From contig NZ_JAAGXA010000013.1 in assembly GCF_010686755.1 (NCBI RefSeq), positions 32,420 through 96,419 on the forward strand: a stretch of 64,000 nucleotides of DNA, in the 5' to 3' direction. The notes under the pieces were generated by a model. The model had not been told where the DNA came from, did not search any database, and saw only the letters and a program-made list of their open reading frames with translations. Below, piece by piece: positions 15,323 to 25,004 of this stretch. A program made the position numbers and the translations under genes. Positions within the stretch are counted from its first letter, which is position 1; every line of letters starts with the position of its first letter. The stretch is from Nocardioides zeae (lineage in GTDB: Bacteria > Actinomycetota > Actinomycetes > Propionibacteriales > Nocardioidaceae).

Positions 15323-16950
15323 TGCGGCGAACGCAGGGCCTACCTGCAGCTTGGGCGGCGTTGTTTCTGGCAGCGTCGGCCCTCAGCGCTGCGGCACTGT
15401 TCGTCGTCGAGACGCTGCCGCGATTGAGCGACGGCGAGGTCGGCGTCTTGACTGCCATCGTGTTCGTCGTGATCTCAGTTCTTTTTGTGGCATTCACCTC
15501 CGCGAAGCCTATTAGGCCGCTGTCACTGTTCACCCTGATTGCCGTGGGCCAAACGGTTCTCTTTGTGGCGCGGCCAGCCTATTCTCTTCGCTTCCAAGGT
15601 GGGCGGAACCTGTTCACCGGCACGGAGTACGACGGAAGTTTCGTCACCGCCCAACTAACGGCAGGAGTTGCATTTCTTGCTTTTTCCGTTGCGTACGGGC
15701 TGAGTTCTCGCGTGGAGGTGCGTGGGCCCTCTCGAGCTATATTGCCGATTCCGGAGGCGGGGTGGAGGAGGGTGCGCCCGCTCGTAGTGGTTGTAGCGCT
15801 GGTCGGGACTGGACTCTACTCCCTGCACATCGCGTCCATCGGCCTCGGCAACTACTTGGCCGTCTCGACCGCAGGGCGCGATCGCGAGCTCCAAGCCGAG
15901 GTGGGGACCTCATCTGGTTACTTCTACTCGGGCCTGATGATCGCCACAGGGGCGATCGTCCTGCTCTTCATCCAAGCAGCTGCGAGCGGCGAAAGGCGCC
16001 GGGCCGTGAGGGCCGCCTTCTTCCTTGCAGCGTTAGCGCTCCCCAGCCTGCTTTCCGGAACGCGCTCTCAGTTCCTCCCGATCATCTTGGCGCTGGCCAT
16101 CGTCTGGATCTACCTGACCCCACGGCGTAACACGTGGAGACGGTTTGCGTTGTTCGCGCCAATACTGCTGGTGGTGGGATTCGTAGCTCCCCGCATTTGG
16201 CGAAACTCGACCGATGACAGCGTGGGATGGGTTTCGGCTCTGGGTGCCGCATTCAGCCCGAAAGAGATCTTCGAGACTTCACTCGGCTCCCTGGACACAG
16301 CAATGGTTGATGCTTTCTCATTGCAAGTGGCGCGACAAAGCAGCGGCGCGTTGGAGCAGACGTACGGATCGTCCTACTTGGGCCTGCTGGCAGCGCCCAT
16401 CCCACGGGCCATCTGGCCCTCAAAACCACTGCCGACCGACCAGCTTCTCAACGCGGACGTTTTCCCGGCGACAGCAGAGCGCGGCATCGGTTTCTCGTTT
16501 TCCATGTACAGTGAGCCCTATTTGAACTTCGGCTGGCTCGGTACCATTGGGGTGTTTCTGATCTTTGGCTTTTTCTTGGGCCGCTTGAGCTCACGGCTCG
16601 AAACCAGCCGTACTGTCCCGTGGCTATTTGTCTACGCCTTGACCAGCGGATTCACGTTCGCCTTGGTGCGGGGCACCTTTACTTACAACTTCCAACGGCT
16701 CCTCATCCCGCTCGTTCCTGCTCTGCTCGCGCTCCTGTTCTCGGTCGGGCTAAAACCAGCCCACGCTAGGGGCCGACCTCCCCGGCCAACCAGTTCGGGC
16801 AACCTAGGTGCATCCCCGTCGCGTGATCGGCGACTTGCAACCTCCCCGTTGATCGAGGCGGCCCCGGAGCATCCACGGGGCCCCGGTGAGGACCGGCGGA
16901 CCGGTGATTCAGATGACCTGAGTGTGAAAGGACTGCGAGCCAATGAGTGA
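15322..16950 (+). CDS. Oligosaccharide repeat-unit polymerase (Wzy-like)
   Basis: The 542-residue integral membrane protein has about 10-12 helices, a large extracellular loop (about residues 300-400), and a hydrophilic C-terminal tail of about 65 residues. O-antigen polymerases have little sequence conservation. The call rests on topology, the loop with RSQFLPIILALAIVW upstream of it, and the position directly after the flippase. Its ATG shares a base with the flippase stop (TGATG). It would polymerise flipped repeat units outside the membrane. Confidence 0.72.
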   Translation: MRRTQGLPAAWAALFLAASALSAAALFVVETLPRLSDGEVGVLTAIVFVVISVLFVAFTSAKPIRPLSLFTLIAVGQTVLFVARPAYSLRFQGGRNLFTGTEYDGSFVTAQLTAGVAFLAFSVAYGLSSRVEVRGPSRAILPIPEAGWRRVRPLVVVVALVGTGLYSLHIASIGLGNYLAVSTAGRDRELQAEVGTSSGYFYSGLMIATGAIVLLFIQAAASGERRRAVRAAFFLAALALPSLLSGTRSQFLPIILALAIVWIYLTPRRNTWRRFALFAPILLVVGFVAPRIWRNSTDDSVGWVSALGAAFSPKEIFETSLGSLDTAMVDAFSLQVARQSSGALEQTYGSSYLGLLAAPIPRAIWPSKPLPTDQLLNADVFPATAERGIGFSFSMYSEPYLNFGWLGTIGVFLIFGFFLGRLSSRLETSRTVPWLFVYALTSGFTFALVRGTFTYNFQRLLIPLVPALLALLFSVGLKPAHARGRPPRPTSSGNLGASPSRDRRLATSPLIEAAPEHPRGPGEDRRTGDSDDLSVKGLRANE

Positions 16951-18370
16951 TGCATCGTTCTCGCAAGTTGTCGACTCCGGCTGCTGCGTCGGCTGTGGCG
17001 CATGTGAGGTCGCCACCGGCGGCTCGGTGACCGTTCGTCTGGGGCCGACCCGGACCTACCAGGCCGACCCCGACGTATCGCTCGCCGATAGCGCCACCGC
17101 GTCGAGCGTGTGCCCCTTCGCGGACGAGACGGTCGACGAGACCGCCCTCGGCGCCCGCCTCTACCCGGAGCTGCCGGAGGACCCGCGCACGGGGCGCTAC
17201 CTCGCCGGCTACGCCGGCCGGAACCCGGATGCCGCCCTCGTCCCCGACAGCAGTTCCGGTGGCCTCACGTCGTACCTGCTGCGCAGCCTGCTCGAGCGCG
17301 GCGACGTGGACGGGATCATCCACGTCGGCGAGACGGGCGCGGCGGGCGGGAGCGGGGAGCCGATCTTCGCCTACGTGGTCTCGAACGACGTCGATCAGCT
17401 CATGGCCCGTCGCAAGAGCCAGTACTACCCGGTGAGCATGAACGAGGTCCTCCGCGAGGTTCGTGGCGACGGCCGGCACTACGCGTTCGTCGGGATCCCC
17501 TGCGTGGTCACGGCAGTGCGCCACCTGATGGCGCAGGACCCGGTGCTCCAGGAGCAGCTGCGCTTCGTCGTTGGCATCGTGTGCGGACACCTCAAGTCGA
17601 TCGCCTACGCGGAGTCGTTCGCCTGGCAGCTGGGCATCGCGCCCGACGCGCTGGAGAAGGTGGACTTCCGCGTGAAGGACCCGGAGCGCACGTCGCGCGA
17701 GTACGGGTTCGCCGCGGTCGACGCCACCGGGCACCGCGAGGAGCGCAAGACGCTCTCCCTCGTCGGCGGGAGCTGGGGCCACGCGGTCTTCCAGCTCGGT
17801 GCCTGCGACTTCTGCGACGACATCTTCGCCGAGTCGGCCGACGTCGTGTTCGGCGACGCGTGGCTGTCGAAGTACGAGATCGACTGGCGCGGCACGAACG
17901 TCGTGCTCACTCGCGACCGCTACCTCGACTCGATCCTCACCGAGGCCCGCACGTCGGGGGCGATCGAGCTCGACGACCTGACCATGGACAAGGTGGCCGA
18001 GACGCAGGGCGGCAACTTCCGCCACCGGCGCGACGGGCTGGCGGTCCGCCTCGCGGACGACCGGGCCGCGGGCCGGTGGACACCGCGCAAGCGTGTGCAG
18101 CCCGACACCGAGCACCTCCCCGCCGACCGCGTGGATCTCATCCGTGATCGTCGTGAGATCACGCGCGAGAGCCACGTCGCTTTCGAGAGCGCCCGGCGCG
18201 CCGGAGATCTCGGGGTCTACCTCGACCGCATGCGACCGCTCATCGAGCGCTACCAGTCACGCACCTCCATGCCGTTCCGCACGCGCCTCCGCAACAAGCT
18301 TCGCCGCGAGACCTACCGAGTCCTGTCCAAGCTCCGCACCGCACGCTCCAACCGAAAGGCCTCGTCCTGA
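16943..18370 (+). CDS. FrhB-like F420/4Fe-4S oxidoreductase of polysaccharide loci
   Basis: The 475-residue protein belongs to the coenzyme F420 hydrogenase/dehydrogenase beta-subunit family (PF04422 and PF04432). An N-terminal ferredoxin-like motif CCVGCGAC is followed by a CP motif near residue 57. The central part has SSSGGLTSYLLRSLL, and a C-terminal segment carries GACDFCDDIFAESADVVFGD, typical of the family. Such proteins often sit beside polysaccharide pyruvyl transferases in capsule and exopolysaccharide clusters, as here, but their reaction there is not established. It overlaps the polymerase gene by 8 nt. Confidence 0.82.
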   Translation: MSDASFSQVVDSGCCVGCGACEVATGGSVTVRLGPTRTYQADPDVSLADSATASSVCPFADETVDETALGARLYPELPEDPRTGRYLAGYAGRNPDAALVPDSSSGGLTSYLLRSLLERGDVDGIIHVGETGAAGGSGEPIFAYVVSNDVDQLMARRKSQYYPVSMNEVLREVRGDGRHYAFVGIPCVVTAVRHLMAQDPVLQEQLRFVVGIVCGHLKSIAYAESFAWQLGIAPDALEKVDFRVKDPERTSREYGFAAVDATGHREERKTLSLVGGSWGHAVFQLGACDFCDDIFAESADVVFGDAWLSKYEIDWRGTNVVLTRDRYLDSILTEARTSGAIELDDLTMDKVAETQGGNFRHRRDGLAVRLADDRAAGRWTPRKRVQPDTEHLPADRVDLIRDRREITRESHVAFESARRAGDLGVYLDRMRPLIERYQSRTSMPFRTRLRNKLRRETYRVLSKLRTARSNRKASS

Positions 18371-19464
18371 TGGGCAACCCGCCTGAGCTCTTCATCGTGT
18401 CGACCGGCGTCAGCGGCAACCTGGGTGACGCCGTGATCCGGCGACGTGTGCTGCGCTGGTTCGAGACCGGGAGCACCCGTCACGTGTACGTCGGGCGCAC
18501 CACCCCGGGCTGGGTCGAGCAGCTGGAGCTGCCGACCACGGACGTGGTGTACGGCGCAGGTGAACGCCGCGCCTGGCTCAAGAAGCTGCTGTTCGGACGT
18601 GGTCGCCGTGTCCTCGTCTTCGACCCGGGCGAGGTTCCCCTGGGACGGGAGCACCTGAAGTCCGAGCTCGTCTTCCTTCTCATCGGCATCGTGCTGCGGC
18701 TGCGGGGAGCGTCGGTCGTGCGCCCACCGCGAGCGGTGGCCCATGTCGACCGTCCCACGGCGTGGCTGCACCAGATGGGCTGCCTGCTCTCGCAGACCGT
18801 GATGTGGCGCGATGCCGACTCCCACCGCACGATGCGGTGCGGCGACCTGACGCCCGACACGGCCTTCGGTGAACCGCGGCGAGCGCAGGCCGACGAGCCG
18901 CACCGCGTGGCGATCTCGCTGCGGGGGGCCCGACCACTCCCGCCCGACGCCTGGTTCGATGCGGTGGCCGAGTTCGCGCGCGCCTCGGGCCTCCTCATCA
19001 CGCTCTCCACCCAGGTCGACGAGGACCGGGATCGGTCAGCGGAGCTGGCGGCGCGGTTCCGTGCCCTCGGCGCGACCGTCGATCACGTGGAGTGGACGGA
19101 CGCGTCCGATCTCGAGCACGAGCGTCGCCTGCGTGACCTGTACACGGAGTGCAAGGTCGTCATCAGCGACCGGCTCCACGTGCTCCTCATCGCCGCCAAG
19201 TGCGGGGCCATCCCGACGGAGGTCGTGCCCGGCCCGAAGTCGAAGTGCCGCACGCACTTCGCGACGGCGGGCATCCACGACATCTCGCTCGACGTCGCGG
19301 GCCTGCCCGCGGAGGAGATCGTCGCCTTCCTCGGGGCCGCAGCCGCGCGCGGGCCGGAGATCACGGCGCTCGTGGACGCTGCCGAGGCGCGCCTCAACGC
19401 CTACGTGGAAGGGTCGCGGCGACGGGCGCTGCGCTCGCCGGCAGCCGCGTCGAGCGTGGCGTAG
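18370..19464 (+). CDS. Polysaccharide pyruvyl transferase family protein
   Basis: The 364-residue protein fits PF04230 (PS_pyruv_trans), which adds pyruvate ketals from phosphoenolpyruvate to exopolysaccharide sugars. The N-terminal GNLGDAVIRRRVLRWF and C-terminal VVISDRLHVLLIAAKCG motifs are family marks. It shares one base with the FrhB-like gene (TGATG). Pyruvylation would add negative charge to the polymer. Its 3' end overlaps the convergent GT2 gene by 64 bp. Confidence 0.82.
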   Translation: MGNPPELFIVSTGVSGNLGDAVIRRRVLRWFETGSTRHVYVGRTTPGWVEQLELPTTDVVYGAGERRAWLKKLLFGRGRRVLVFDPGEVPLGREHLKSELVFLLIGIVLRLRGASVVRPPRAVAHVDRPTAWLHQMGCLLSQTVMWRDADSHRTMRCGDLTPDTAFGEPRRAQADEPHRVAISLRGARPLPPDAWFDAVAEFARASGLLITLSTQVDEDRDRSAELAARFRALGATVDHVEWTDASDLEHERRLRDLYTECKVVISDRLHVLLIAAKCGAIPTEVVPGPKSKCRTHFATAGIHDISLDVAGLPAEEIVAFLGAAAARGPEITALVDAAEARLNAYVEGSRRRALRSPAAASSVA

Positions 19465-20438
19465 CGCCGCACGCGGTAGCGCCGGTAGAGCGCCGCGTAG
19501 GGCGCCGAGCCGAGCTTCACACCGACCGCACGCGCGGCGGCTCCGCGGTGACCCCCGCGGAACGCGCGGACGATGGACCGCCGGGAGATGAGCGATCGCG
19601 CGTAGGCACGCATCGCCCGGACCTCGGAAACGTCCAGCACGCCCTCGCGCCGCACGCTCTCGTGGAACAGGGGCAGGGCGACCTGGTTCGTCGCGAACAG
19701 CTCCAATGAGGCGTCCGCGACCCGCCCCTCACCCACCTCACGGGCGAGGTCCAGGCAGTCGGGGAGGTCGCGCCACCGGTAGCCCCTGCTGTTGAGGATC
19801 GAACCCGGGCGAATGATGTAGGTGTACACCTCCTGTGCTTCGAAGGCGACGGTGGCGCTCCGGCCCAGCACACCCAGGAGCCCTCCGAGGTCGGAGTGGG
19901 CCCGCGTGGGAGGGAACGGCGCAACTCCGAGCACGCTGCGCCGCACCAGCTTGTTCCACAGGTGTCCCTGGAGGGACCCGACGAGGAGGCGCTCCATCGC
20001 CTCGACTCCCGTCGCGGTCCCCGCCCGAGCGGCATCGGTGATCTCCCCGAGGTCCTCGCCCGCGACGCCGACCTTGCGCGCGTTCGCGACCACCAGGTCG
20101 GCGTCCGTATGCCGCGCTGCTGCCAGCAGGGTCGACACGATGTCGGGGGACCATCGGTCGTCGGCGTCGGTGAACCAGAGGTAGTCGCCGCGGGCCTCGC
20201 TCACCGCGAGGTTGCGAGCGGCTGCGACGCCCTGTCCGCTCCCCCGGAGAACGCGGAGGTCGAGTGCGGTTCCCTCGGCCCAGGAACGCAGGACCTCGGA
20301 GCTGCCGTCGGTCGATCCGTCGTCCACCACGAGGACCTCGATGGTGCTCGCACCGGTCAGGCCTTCGCACTGCTCACGAAGGCCGGCCAGGTGCGCCACG
20401 GCGTTCTTGACGGGAACGATGACCGACACCTCGGGCAC
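19401..20438 (-). CDS. Glycosyltransferase family 2
   Basis: The 345-residue GT-A fold enzyme has SVIVPVKNAVAHLAGL at the N-terminus, VLVVDDGSTDGS, and the metal-binding WFTDADDRW. The GTG start at 20438 is preceded by AGAAGGGGG. It would transfer a sugar from a nucleotide donor to the growing repeat unit. It is divergent from gmd and convergent with the pyruvyl transferase gene, with which it shares 64 bp at the 3' ends. Confidence 0.85.
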   Translation of the reverse strand: MPEVSVIVPVKNAVAHLAGLREQCEGLTGASTIEVLVVDDGSTDGSSEVLRSWAEGTALDLRVLRGSGQGVAAARNLAVSEARGDYLWFTDADDRWSPDIVSTLLAAARHTDADLVVANARKVGVAGEDLGEITDAARAGTATGVEAMERLLVGSLQGHLWNKLVRRSVLGVAPFPPTRAHSDLGGLLGVLGRSATVAFEAQEVYTYIIRPGSILNSRGYRWRDLPDCLDLAREVGEGRVADASLELFATNQVALPLFHESVRREGVLDVSEVRAMRAYARSLISRRSIVRAFRGGHRGAAARAVGVKLGSAPYAALYRRYRVRRYATLDAAAGERSARRRDPST

Positions 20439-20460
20439 GTGGCCCCCTTCTAGCTGGGTG

Positions 20461-20484
20461 GGCGTCCCGCGTGGCCGGGACGCC
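20461..20484. repeat. Inverted repeat in the GT2/gmd divergent promoter region
   Basis: GGCGTCCCG and CGGGACGCC form a perfect 9-bp dyad separated by 6 bp, about 22 bp upstream of the GT2 start. It may be an operator or a leader hairpin. Confidence 0.4.
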
Positions 20485-20618
20485 GGGAGCGTATCCATCC
20501 CCGGGCCCGAGGGACAGGTGAGACGGCCCTCACCACCGGGGTTCTCGGAACACCCGTTCTGGGGCACCCACTTTGTGAGAGGGTCACGCCAAGTCCGCGT
20601 CAGGCACCAGGAGATCGA

Positions 20619-21647
20619 ATGAAGCGCGCCCTCATCACCGGCATCACCGGACAGGACGGCTCCTACCTCGCGGAGCTCCTGCTCGCCAAGGGGTACGAGG
20701 TCCACGGCCTGATCCGCCGGGCATCCACCTTCAACACCTCGCGGATCGACCACCTGTACGTCGACCCCCACGACCCCGAGGCGAAGCTCTTCCTCCACTA
20801 CGGCGACCTGAGCGACGGCGCACGCCTCGTGACGCTGATGTCGGAGATCAACCCGGACGAGGTCTACAACCTCGCGGCCCAGTCGCACGTCCGCGTGTCC
20901 TTCGACGAGCCCGAGCACACGGCCGACACCACGGGCACCGGCTCGATCCGGCTCCTCGAGGCGGTCCGGCTCTCCGGCGTGGACACGAAGTTCTACCAGG
21001 CGTCGTCCTCGGAGCTGTACGGGGCGACCCCGCCTCCGCAGGACGAGAACACGCCGTTCTACCCGCGTTCGCCGTACGCCGCGGCGAAGCTTTACAGCTA
21101 CTGGATCACCAAGAACTACCGCGAGGCCTACGACATGTTCGCGGTCAACGGGATCCTGTTCAACCACGAGTCGCCCCGTCGCGGCGAGACCTTCGTGACC
21201 CGCAAGATCACGCGCGCGGTCGCCGCCATCGCTGCCGGCAAGCAGGACTACGTCTACATGGGCAACCTCGACTCGGTGCGTGACTGGGGTTATGCAGCGG
21301 AGTACGTCGAGGGCATGTGGCGGATGCTGCAGGTCGACGAGCCCGAGGACTTCGTGCTCGCCACGGGTCTCGGCATCACGGTGCGTGAGTTCCTGGAGAT
21401 CAGCTTCGAGCGGGCCGGTCTGGACTGGGAGAAGCACGTCAAGTTCGACGAGCGCTACCTGCGGCCGACGGAGGTCGACGCCCTCATCGGCGACCCGTCG
21501 AAGGCGAAGGAGAAGCTCGGCTGGACGCCCACCGTCGACGGCCGCGAGCTGGCCAAGCTCATGGTGGATGCCGACATCGAGGCACTCAAGCACGCCGGCA
21601 GCAGCTGGATCGACGACGTCAAGCTGGCGTCGTGGGGCACCGCGTGA
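20619..21647 (+). CDS. gmd: GDP-mannose 4,6-dehydratase
   Basis: The 342-residue enzyme converts GDP-mannose to GDP-4-keto-6-deoxymannose, the first step to GDP-L-fucose. It shows the canonical Gmd signatures ALITGITGQDGSYLAELLL, RRASTFNTSRID, SSSELYGATPPPQDE, YAAAKLYSYW and FNHESPRRGETFVTRK. The next gene is fucose synthase, overlapping by GTGA. Confidence 0.96.
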   Translation: MKRALITGITGQDGSYLAELLLAKGYEVHGLIRRASTFNTSRIDHLYVDPHDPEAKLFLHYGDLSDGARLVTLMSEINPDEVYNLAAQSHVRVSFDEPEHTADTTGTGSIRLLEAVRLSGVDTKFYQASSSELYGATPPPQDENTPFYPRSPYAAAKLYSYWITKNYREAYDMFAVNGILFNHESPRRGETFVTRKITRAVAAIAAGKQDYVYMGNLDSVRDWGYAAEYVEGMWRMLQVDEPEDFVLATGLGITVREFLEISFERAGLDWEKHVKFDERYLRPTEVDALIGDPSKAKEKLGWTPTVDGRELAKLMVDADIEALKHAGSSWIDDVKLASWGTA

Positions 21648-22618
21648 GCGACGGCGTCGAGTTCGCCCCGCGTCCCCTCGACCGGGACGCGCCGTTCTAC
21701 GTCGCCGGGCACCGTGGGCTCGTGGGCGGCGCCCTCTGGCGCACGCTGGACGGCAACGGGTTCACCAACCTCGTCGGGCGCACGTCGTCAGAGCTGGACC
21801 TGACCGACCGCGGTGCGGTGTTCGACTTCTTCGCGACCGAGAAGCCGACGTACGTCGCGCTGGCGGCCGCCAAGGTGGGCGGCATCCTGGCCAACAGCAC
21901 CTACCCCGTCGAGTTCCTCTCGGTGAACCTGCAGATCCAGACGAACGTCATGGACGCGGCACTGGAGCACGGCGTCGACCGGCTCCTGTTCCTCGGCTCG
22001 TCGTGCATCTACCCGAAGCTGGCACCCCAGCCGCTCAAGGAGGAGTACCTCCTCACCGGACCGCTGGAGCCGACCAACGATGCGTACGCGATCGCCAAGA
22101 TCGCCGGCATCCTTGCAGTCCAGGCCGCTCGCCGTCAGTACGGCAAGCCCTGGATCTCAGCGATGCCGACGAACCTCTACGGCCCCGGGGACAACTTCTC
22201 GCCGACGGGCTCGCACGTCCTCCCGGCCCTCATCCGGCGCTACGACGAGGCGGCTCGGACCGGCGCGGACGTCGTCGAGAACTGGGGCACGGGTTCGCCG
22301 CGGCGCGAGTTCCTCCACGTCGACGACATGGCCGAGGCCTGCCTCTTCCTGCTGGAGAACTACGACGGCCCGTCCCAGGTGAACGTCGGCACCGGCAGCG
22401 ACGTGACCATTAAGGAGATCGCCGAGACCATCGCCGAGGTGGTGGGCTACGAGGGCGAGGTGCGCTGGGACACGAGCAAGCCGGACGGGACGCCCCAGAA
22501 GCTGATGGACGTCTCGCTCATCAACGACGCCGGTTGGACCGCTCGCGTCGGTCTGCGCGAGGGGCTCGAGTCGACCGTCGAGTGGTACCGCTCCCACCAG
22601 GGCGAGCTCCGCGGGTGA
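21644..22618 (+). CDS. fcl: GDP-L-fucose synthase
   Basis: The 324-residue epimerase/reductase turns GDP-4-keto-6-deoxymannose into GDP-L-fucose with NADPH. It has VAGHRGLVGGALWRTL (NADP binding), LAAAKVGGILAN, LGSSCIYPKLAPQPLKE and YAIAKIAG (catalytic Tyr-x-x-x-Lys), all typical of Fcl/WcaG. The GTG at 21644 overlaps the gmd stop by 4 nt. A GTG 12 bp further upstream is also in frame. Confidence 0.95.
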   Translation: MSDGVEFAPRPLDRDAPFYVAGHRGLVGGALWRTLDGNGFTNLVGRTSSELDLTDRGAVFDFFATEKPTYVALAAAKVGGILANSTYPVEFLSVNLQIQTNVMDAALEHGVDRLLFLGSSCIYPKLAPQPLKEEYLLTGPLEPTNDAYAIAKIAGILAVQAARRQYGKPWISAMPTNLYGPGDNFSPTGSHVLPALIRRYDEAARTGADVVENWGTGSPRREFLHVDDMAEACLFLLENYDGPSQVNVGTGSDVTIKEIAETIAEVVGYEGEVRWDTSKPDGTPQKLMDVSLINDAGWTARVGLREGLESTVEWYRSHQGELRG

Positions 22619-22638
22619 CGGTCACGGGCTGCTGACCG

Positions 22639-23745
22639 ATGCGCATCCTCCAGGTCCTCACCTACATCAGTGCCGACGGTGCGTACGGCGGACCTGTGGC
22701 GGTCGCACGCGCCCAGTGCGCTGAGCTGGCCGCTCGTGGGCACGAGGTCCAGCTGGTGACGGCCTGGGACGAGCAGGCGGATCCCACGGTGCCCGGTGTG
22801 CGGGTGAGGCCCCACCGTGCCGCCCGGCTGCCCGGACTGGGCTTCGCCGGGCTCACGTCACCAGGGGCCTGGGCCGACGTGCGCCGCCTCGCTCGCGACG
22901 CGGACGTCGTGCACCTGCACTACGCCCGCGACTTCGTCCAGATGCCAAGCGCGGCGTCGATCCCCCGCCGCACCCCGACGGTCCTGCAGGTCCACGGGAT
23001 GGTCCGACCCGACGCTCGCGCCACGGCCCGGCTCCTCGACGCGCTGTTCGTCCGGCCGGCCTACCGGCGTGCCTCCGCGCACCTCTGCCTGACGGACGAC
23101 GAGGAAGCAGCACTGAGCGACCTGGGACCCGTCGGTGGCATCGTGGCCCGCATCCGCAACGGAGTTCCGCTCACCGCCACCGCGGCGACCTGGTCGTCCC
23201 GTCCCCGCATCGTGTTCCTTGCCCGCCTGCACGAGCGCAAGCGTCCGCTGGCGTTCGTGGAGATGGCCGCTCGCATGATCGCGGACGGGTCCCCGGCACG
23301 GTTCGACCTCTACGGCCCCGACGAGGGCGAGGGCTCTCGGGTGCGTGAGCTCATCGCGTCGTCGGGTCTGGAGGAGCGCGTCGCCTACCACGGCGCCGTC
23401 GACCCGCGGGAGGTCGCGACCATCCTGGCGTCGGCACAGGCGTACGTCCTGCCCAGCGTCCGCGAGGTGTTCCCGATGGCGCTCCTCGAAGCCATGGCCG
23501 CAGGGGTTCCCAGCATCCTCACCGACGACTGCGGCCTCAGCGACGAGCTGCGGTCCCGGGGCACCGCCGCCGTGACCGATGGCAGCCCGGCGCAGCTCGC
23601 GGACGCCGCTGCCCGGCTGACGAACGACGAGGCCACCTGGACCGAGGCCTCACTCCGATCGCGCGCCGACGTCGCCGCGCACTTCTCCCCCGCATCCGTG
23701 GTCGACCGGCTCGAGCGGATCTACCAGGAAGTGGTGCGACCGTGA
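22639..23745 (+). CDS. Glycosyltransferase family 4
   Basis: The 368-residue protein begins MRILQVLTYISADGAYGGP, a typical GT4 N-terminus. The donor domain has IVFLARLHERKRPLAFVEMA, YLPSV-type AYVLPSVREVFPMALLEAMA and TDDCGLSDEL. It lies 20 bp after fcl and overlaps the next GT by GTGA, so the four genes gmd-fcl-GT-GT form one transcript. It may add fucose, judged only by context. Confidence 0.85.
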   Translation: MRILQVLTYISADGAYGGPVAVARAQCAELAARGHEVQLVTAWDEQADPTVPGVRVRPHRAARLPGLGFAGLTSPGAWADVRRLARDADVVHLHYARDFVQMPSAASIPRRTPTVLQVHGMVRPDARATARLLDALFVRPAYRRASAHLCLTDDEEAALSDLGPVGGIVARIRNGVPLTATAATWSSRPRIVFLARLHERKRPLAFVEMAARMIADGSPARFDLYGPDEGEGSRVRELIASSGLEERVAYHGAVDPREVATILASAQAYVLPSVREVFPMALLEAMAAGVPSILTDDCGLSDELRSRGTAAVTDGSPAQLADAAARLTNDEATWTEASLRSRADVAAHFSPASVVDRLERIYQEVVRP

Positions 23746-25004
23746 AGCTCCGCAACGACCGCTCCCCCGCTCCGCGTGCTCGTCAGCGGATCCTCCTCGT
23801 CGGCCTCAACTACGCGCCGGAGACGACAGGAATCGCGCCGTACACGGCCGGTATCGCCCGCGCGCTCGCCGAGGACCACGACGTGCAGGTGCTCACCGCG
23901 CACCCGCACTACCCGCAGTGGCGGGTCCACGACGGCTACGGCGGATGGCGTGCGGACGTCCGCGACGCCGACGTGCACGTGAGCCGGCTCCGTCACTACG
24001 TGCCCGCCGAACCGGCCGGAACCTCGCGCATCGTCTCGGAGCTGAGCTTCGCTGCGCGGGCGTACGCCGCGCGCGTGCAGCGCCCGGACCTCGTGATCGC
24101 GGTGACGCCGGCGCTGCTCTCGGCGTCGGCCGCCGTGCGGATGGCCAAGCGCTGGGGCGTCCCGTGCGGCATCCAGGTGCAGGACATCTACAGCCTCGCC
24201 GTCGAGTCCATCGGCGGCCTCGGCGGACGACTGGCCACCCGGGTGCGTCAGCTCGAGGCGTGGACCCTCCGGCAGGCCGACGGCGTCGCGACCATCCACG
24301 ACCGCATGGCCGTCGCCGTCAGCGCCCTGTCGGGCATCCCCGTCGACGACGTCACGGTGGTGCGCAACTGGACGCACGTGTCGGCGCCCACGGTCGCGCG
24401 GGAGGAGATGCGCCGTCGGCTCGGGTGGCGCCCTGACCAGACCGTGCTGCTCCACGCCGGCAACATGGGGGCGAAGCAGGGCCTCGAGAACGTGGTGGCC
24501 GCCGGACGTGCTGCGAGCTCGCGGCCGGAGGACGTCCGCGTCATCCTCATGGGAGACGGCAGCGAGCGACAGCGGCTCGGTGAGCTGGCGTCAGGTGCGG
24601 AACGGGTCGAGTTCATGGCCCCGGTCGGCAACGACGACTTCACCAACGTGCTGGCAGCGGCCGACGTGCTCTGCCTCAACGAGCGCCCGGGGCTCAAGGA
24701 GATGTGCGCGCCCTCCAAGCTCACGTCGTACTTCGCGACGGGTGTGCCCGTCGTCGCCGCGACCGAAGCGGAGAGCGCTGCCGCTCACGATGTTCGGGCC
24801 AGCGGCGCCGGCCTCGTGGTGACGCCCGGAGACCCGCAAGCGCTCCTCGACGGGGTCAGTGCGCTTGTGGGCGACGCGGGGCGTGAGCGGGGTTCCCGCG
24901 GCCCGGTCTTCGCCGCGGAGACGTTGAGCCAGTCCGCCGCCGTCGCCGCCTATCGCTCCTGGGCAGCGGACCTCGTGGCCGGGAAGCGCTCTCCCAGCAC
25001 CTGA
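23742..25004 (+). CDS. Glycosyltransferase family 4, WcaI/WbuB-like
   Basis: The 420-residue enzyme has the N-terminal pattern RILLVGLNYAPETTGIAPYT seen in WcaI (colanic acid fucosyltransferase) and WbuB. The donor domain includes LHAGNMGAKQGLENVV and LLNERPG-type VLCLNERPGLKEMCAPSKL. The co-occurrence with gmd-fcl suggests a role in fucose-containing glycan assembly. The GTG start overlaps the previous stop by 4 nt. Its 3' end overlaps the convergent acetyltransferase by 55 bp. Confidence 0.85.
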   Translation: MKLRNDRSPAPRARQRILLVGLNYAPETTGIAPYTAGIARALAEDHDVQVLTAHPHYPQWRVHDGYGGWRADVRDADVHVSRLRHYVPAEPAGTSRIVSELSFAARAYAARVQRPDLVIAVTPALLSASAAVRMAKRWGVPCGIQVQDIYSLAVESIGGLGGRLATRVRQLEAWTLRQADGVATIHDRMAVAVSALSGIPVDDVTVVRNWTHVSAPTVAREEMRRRLGWRPDQTVLLHAGNMGAKQGLENVVAAGRAASSRPEDVRVILMGDGSERQRLGELASGAERVEFMAPVGNDDFTNVLAAADVLCLNERPGLKEMCAPSKLTSYFATGVPVVAATEAESAAAHDVRASGAGLVVTPGDPQALLDGVSALVGDAGRERGSRGPVFAAETLSQSAAVAAYRSWAADLVAGKRSPST

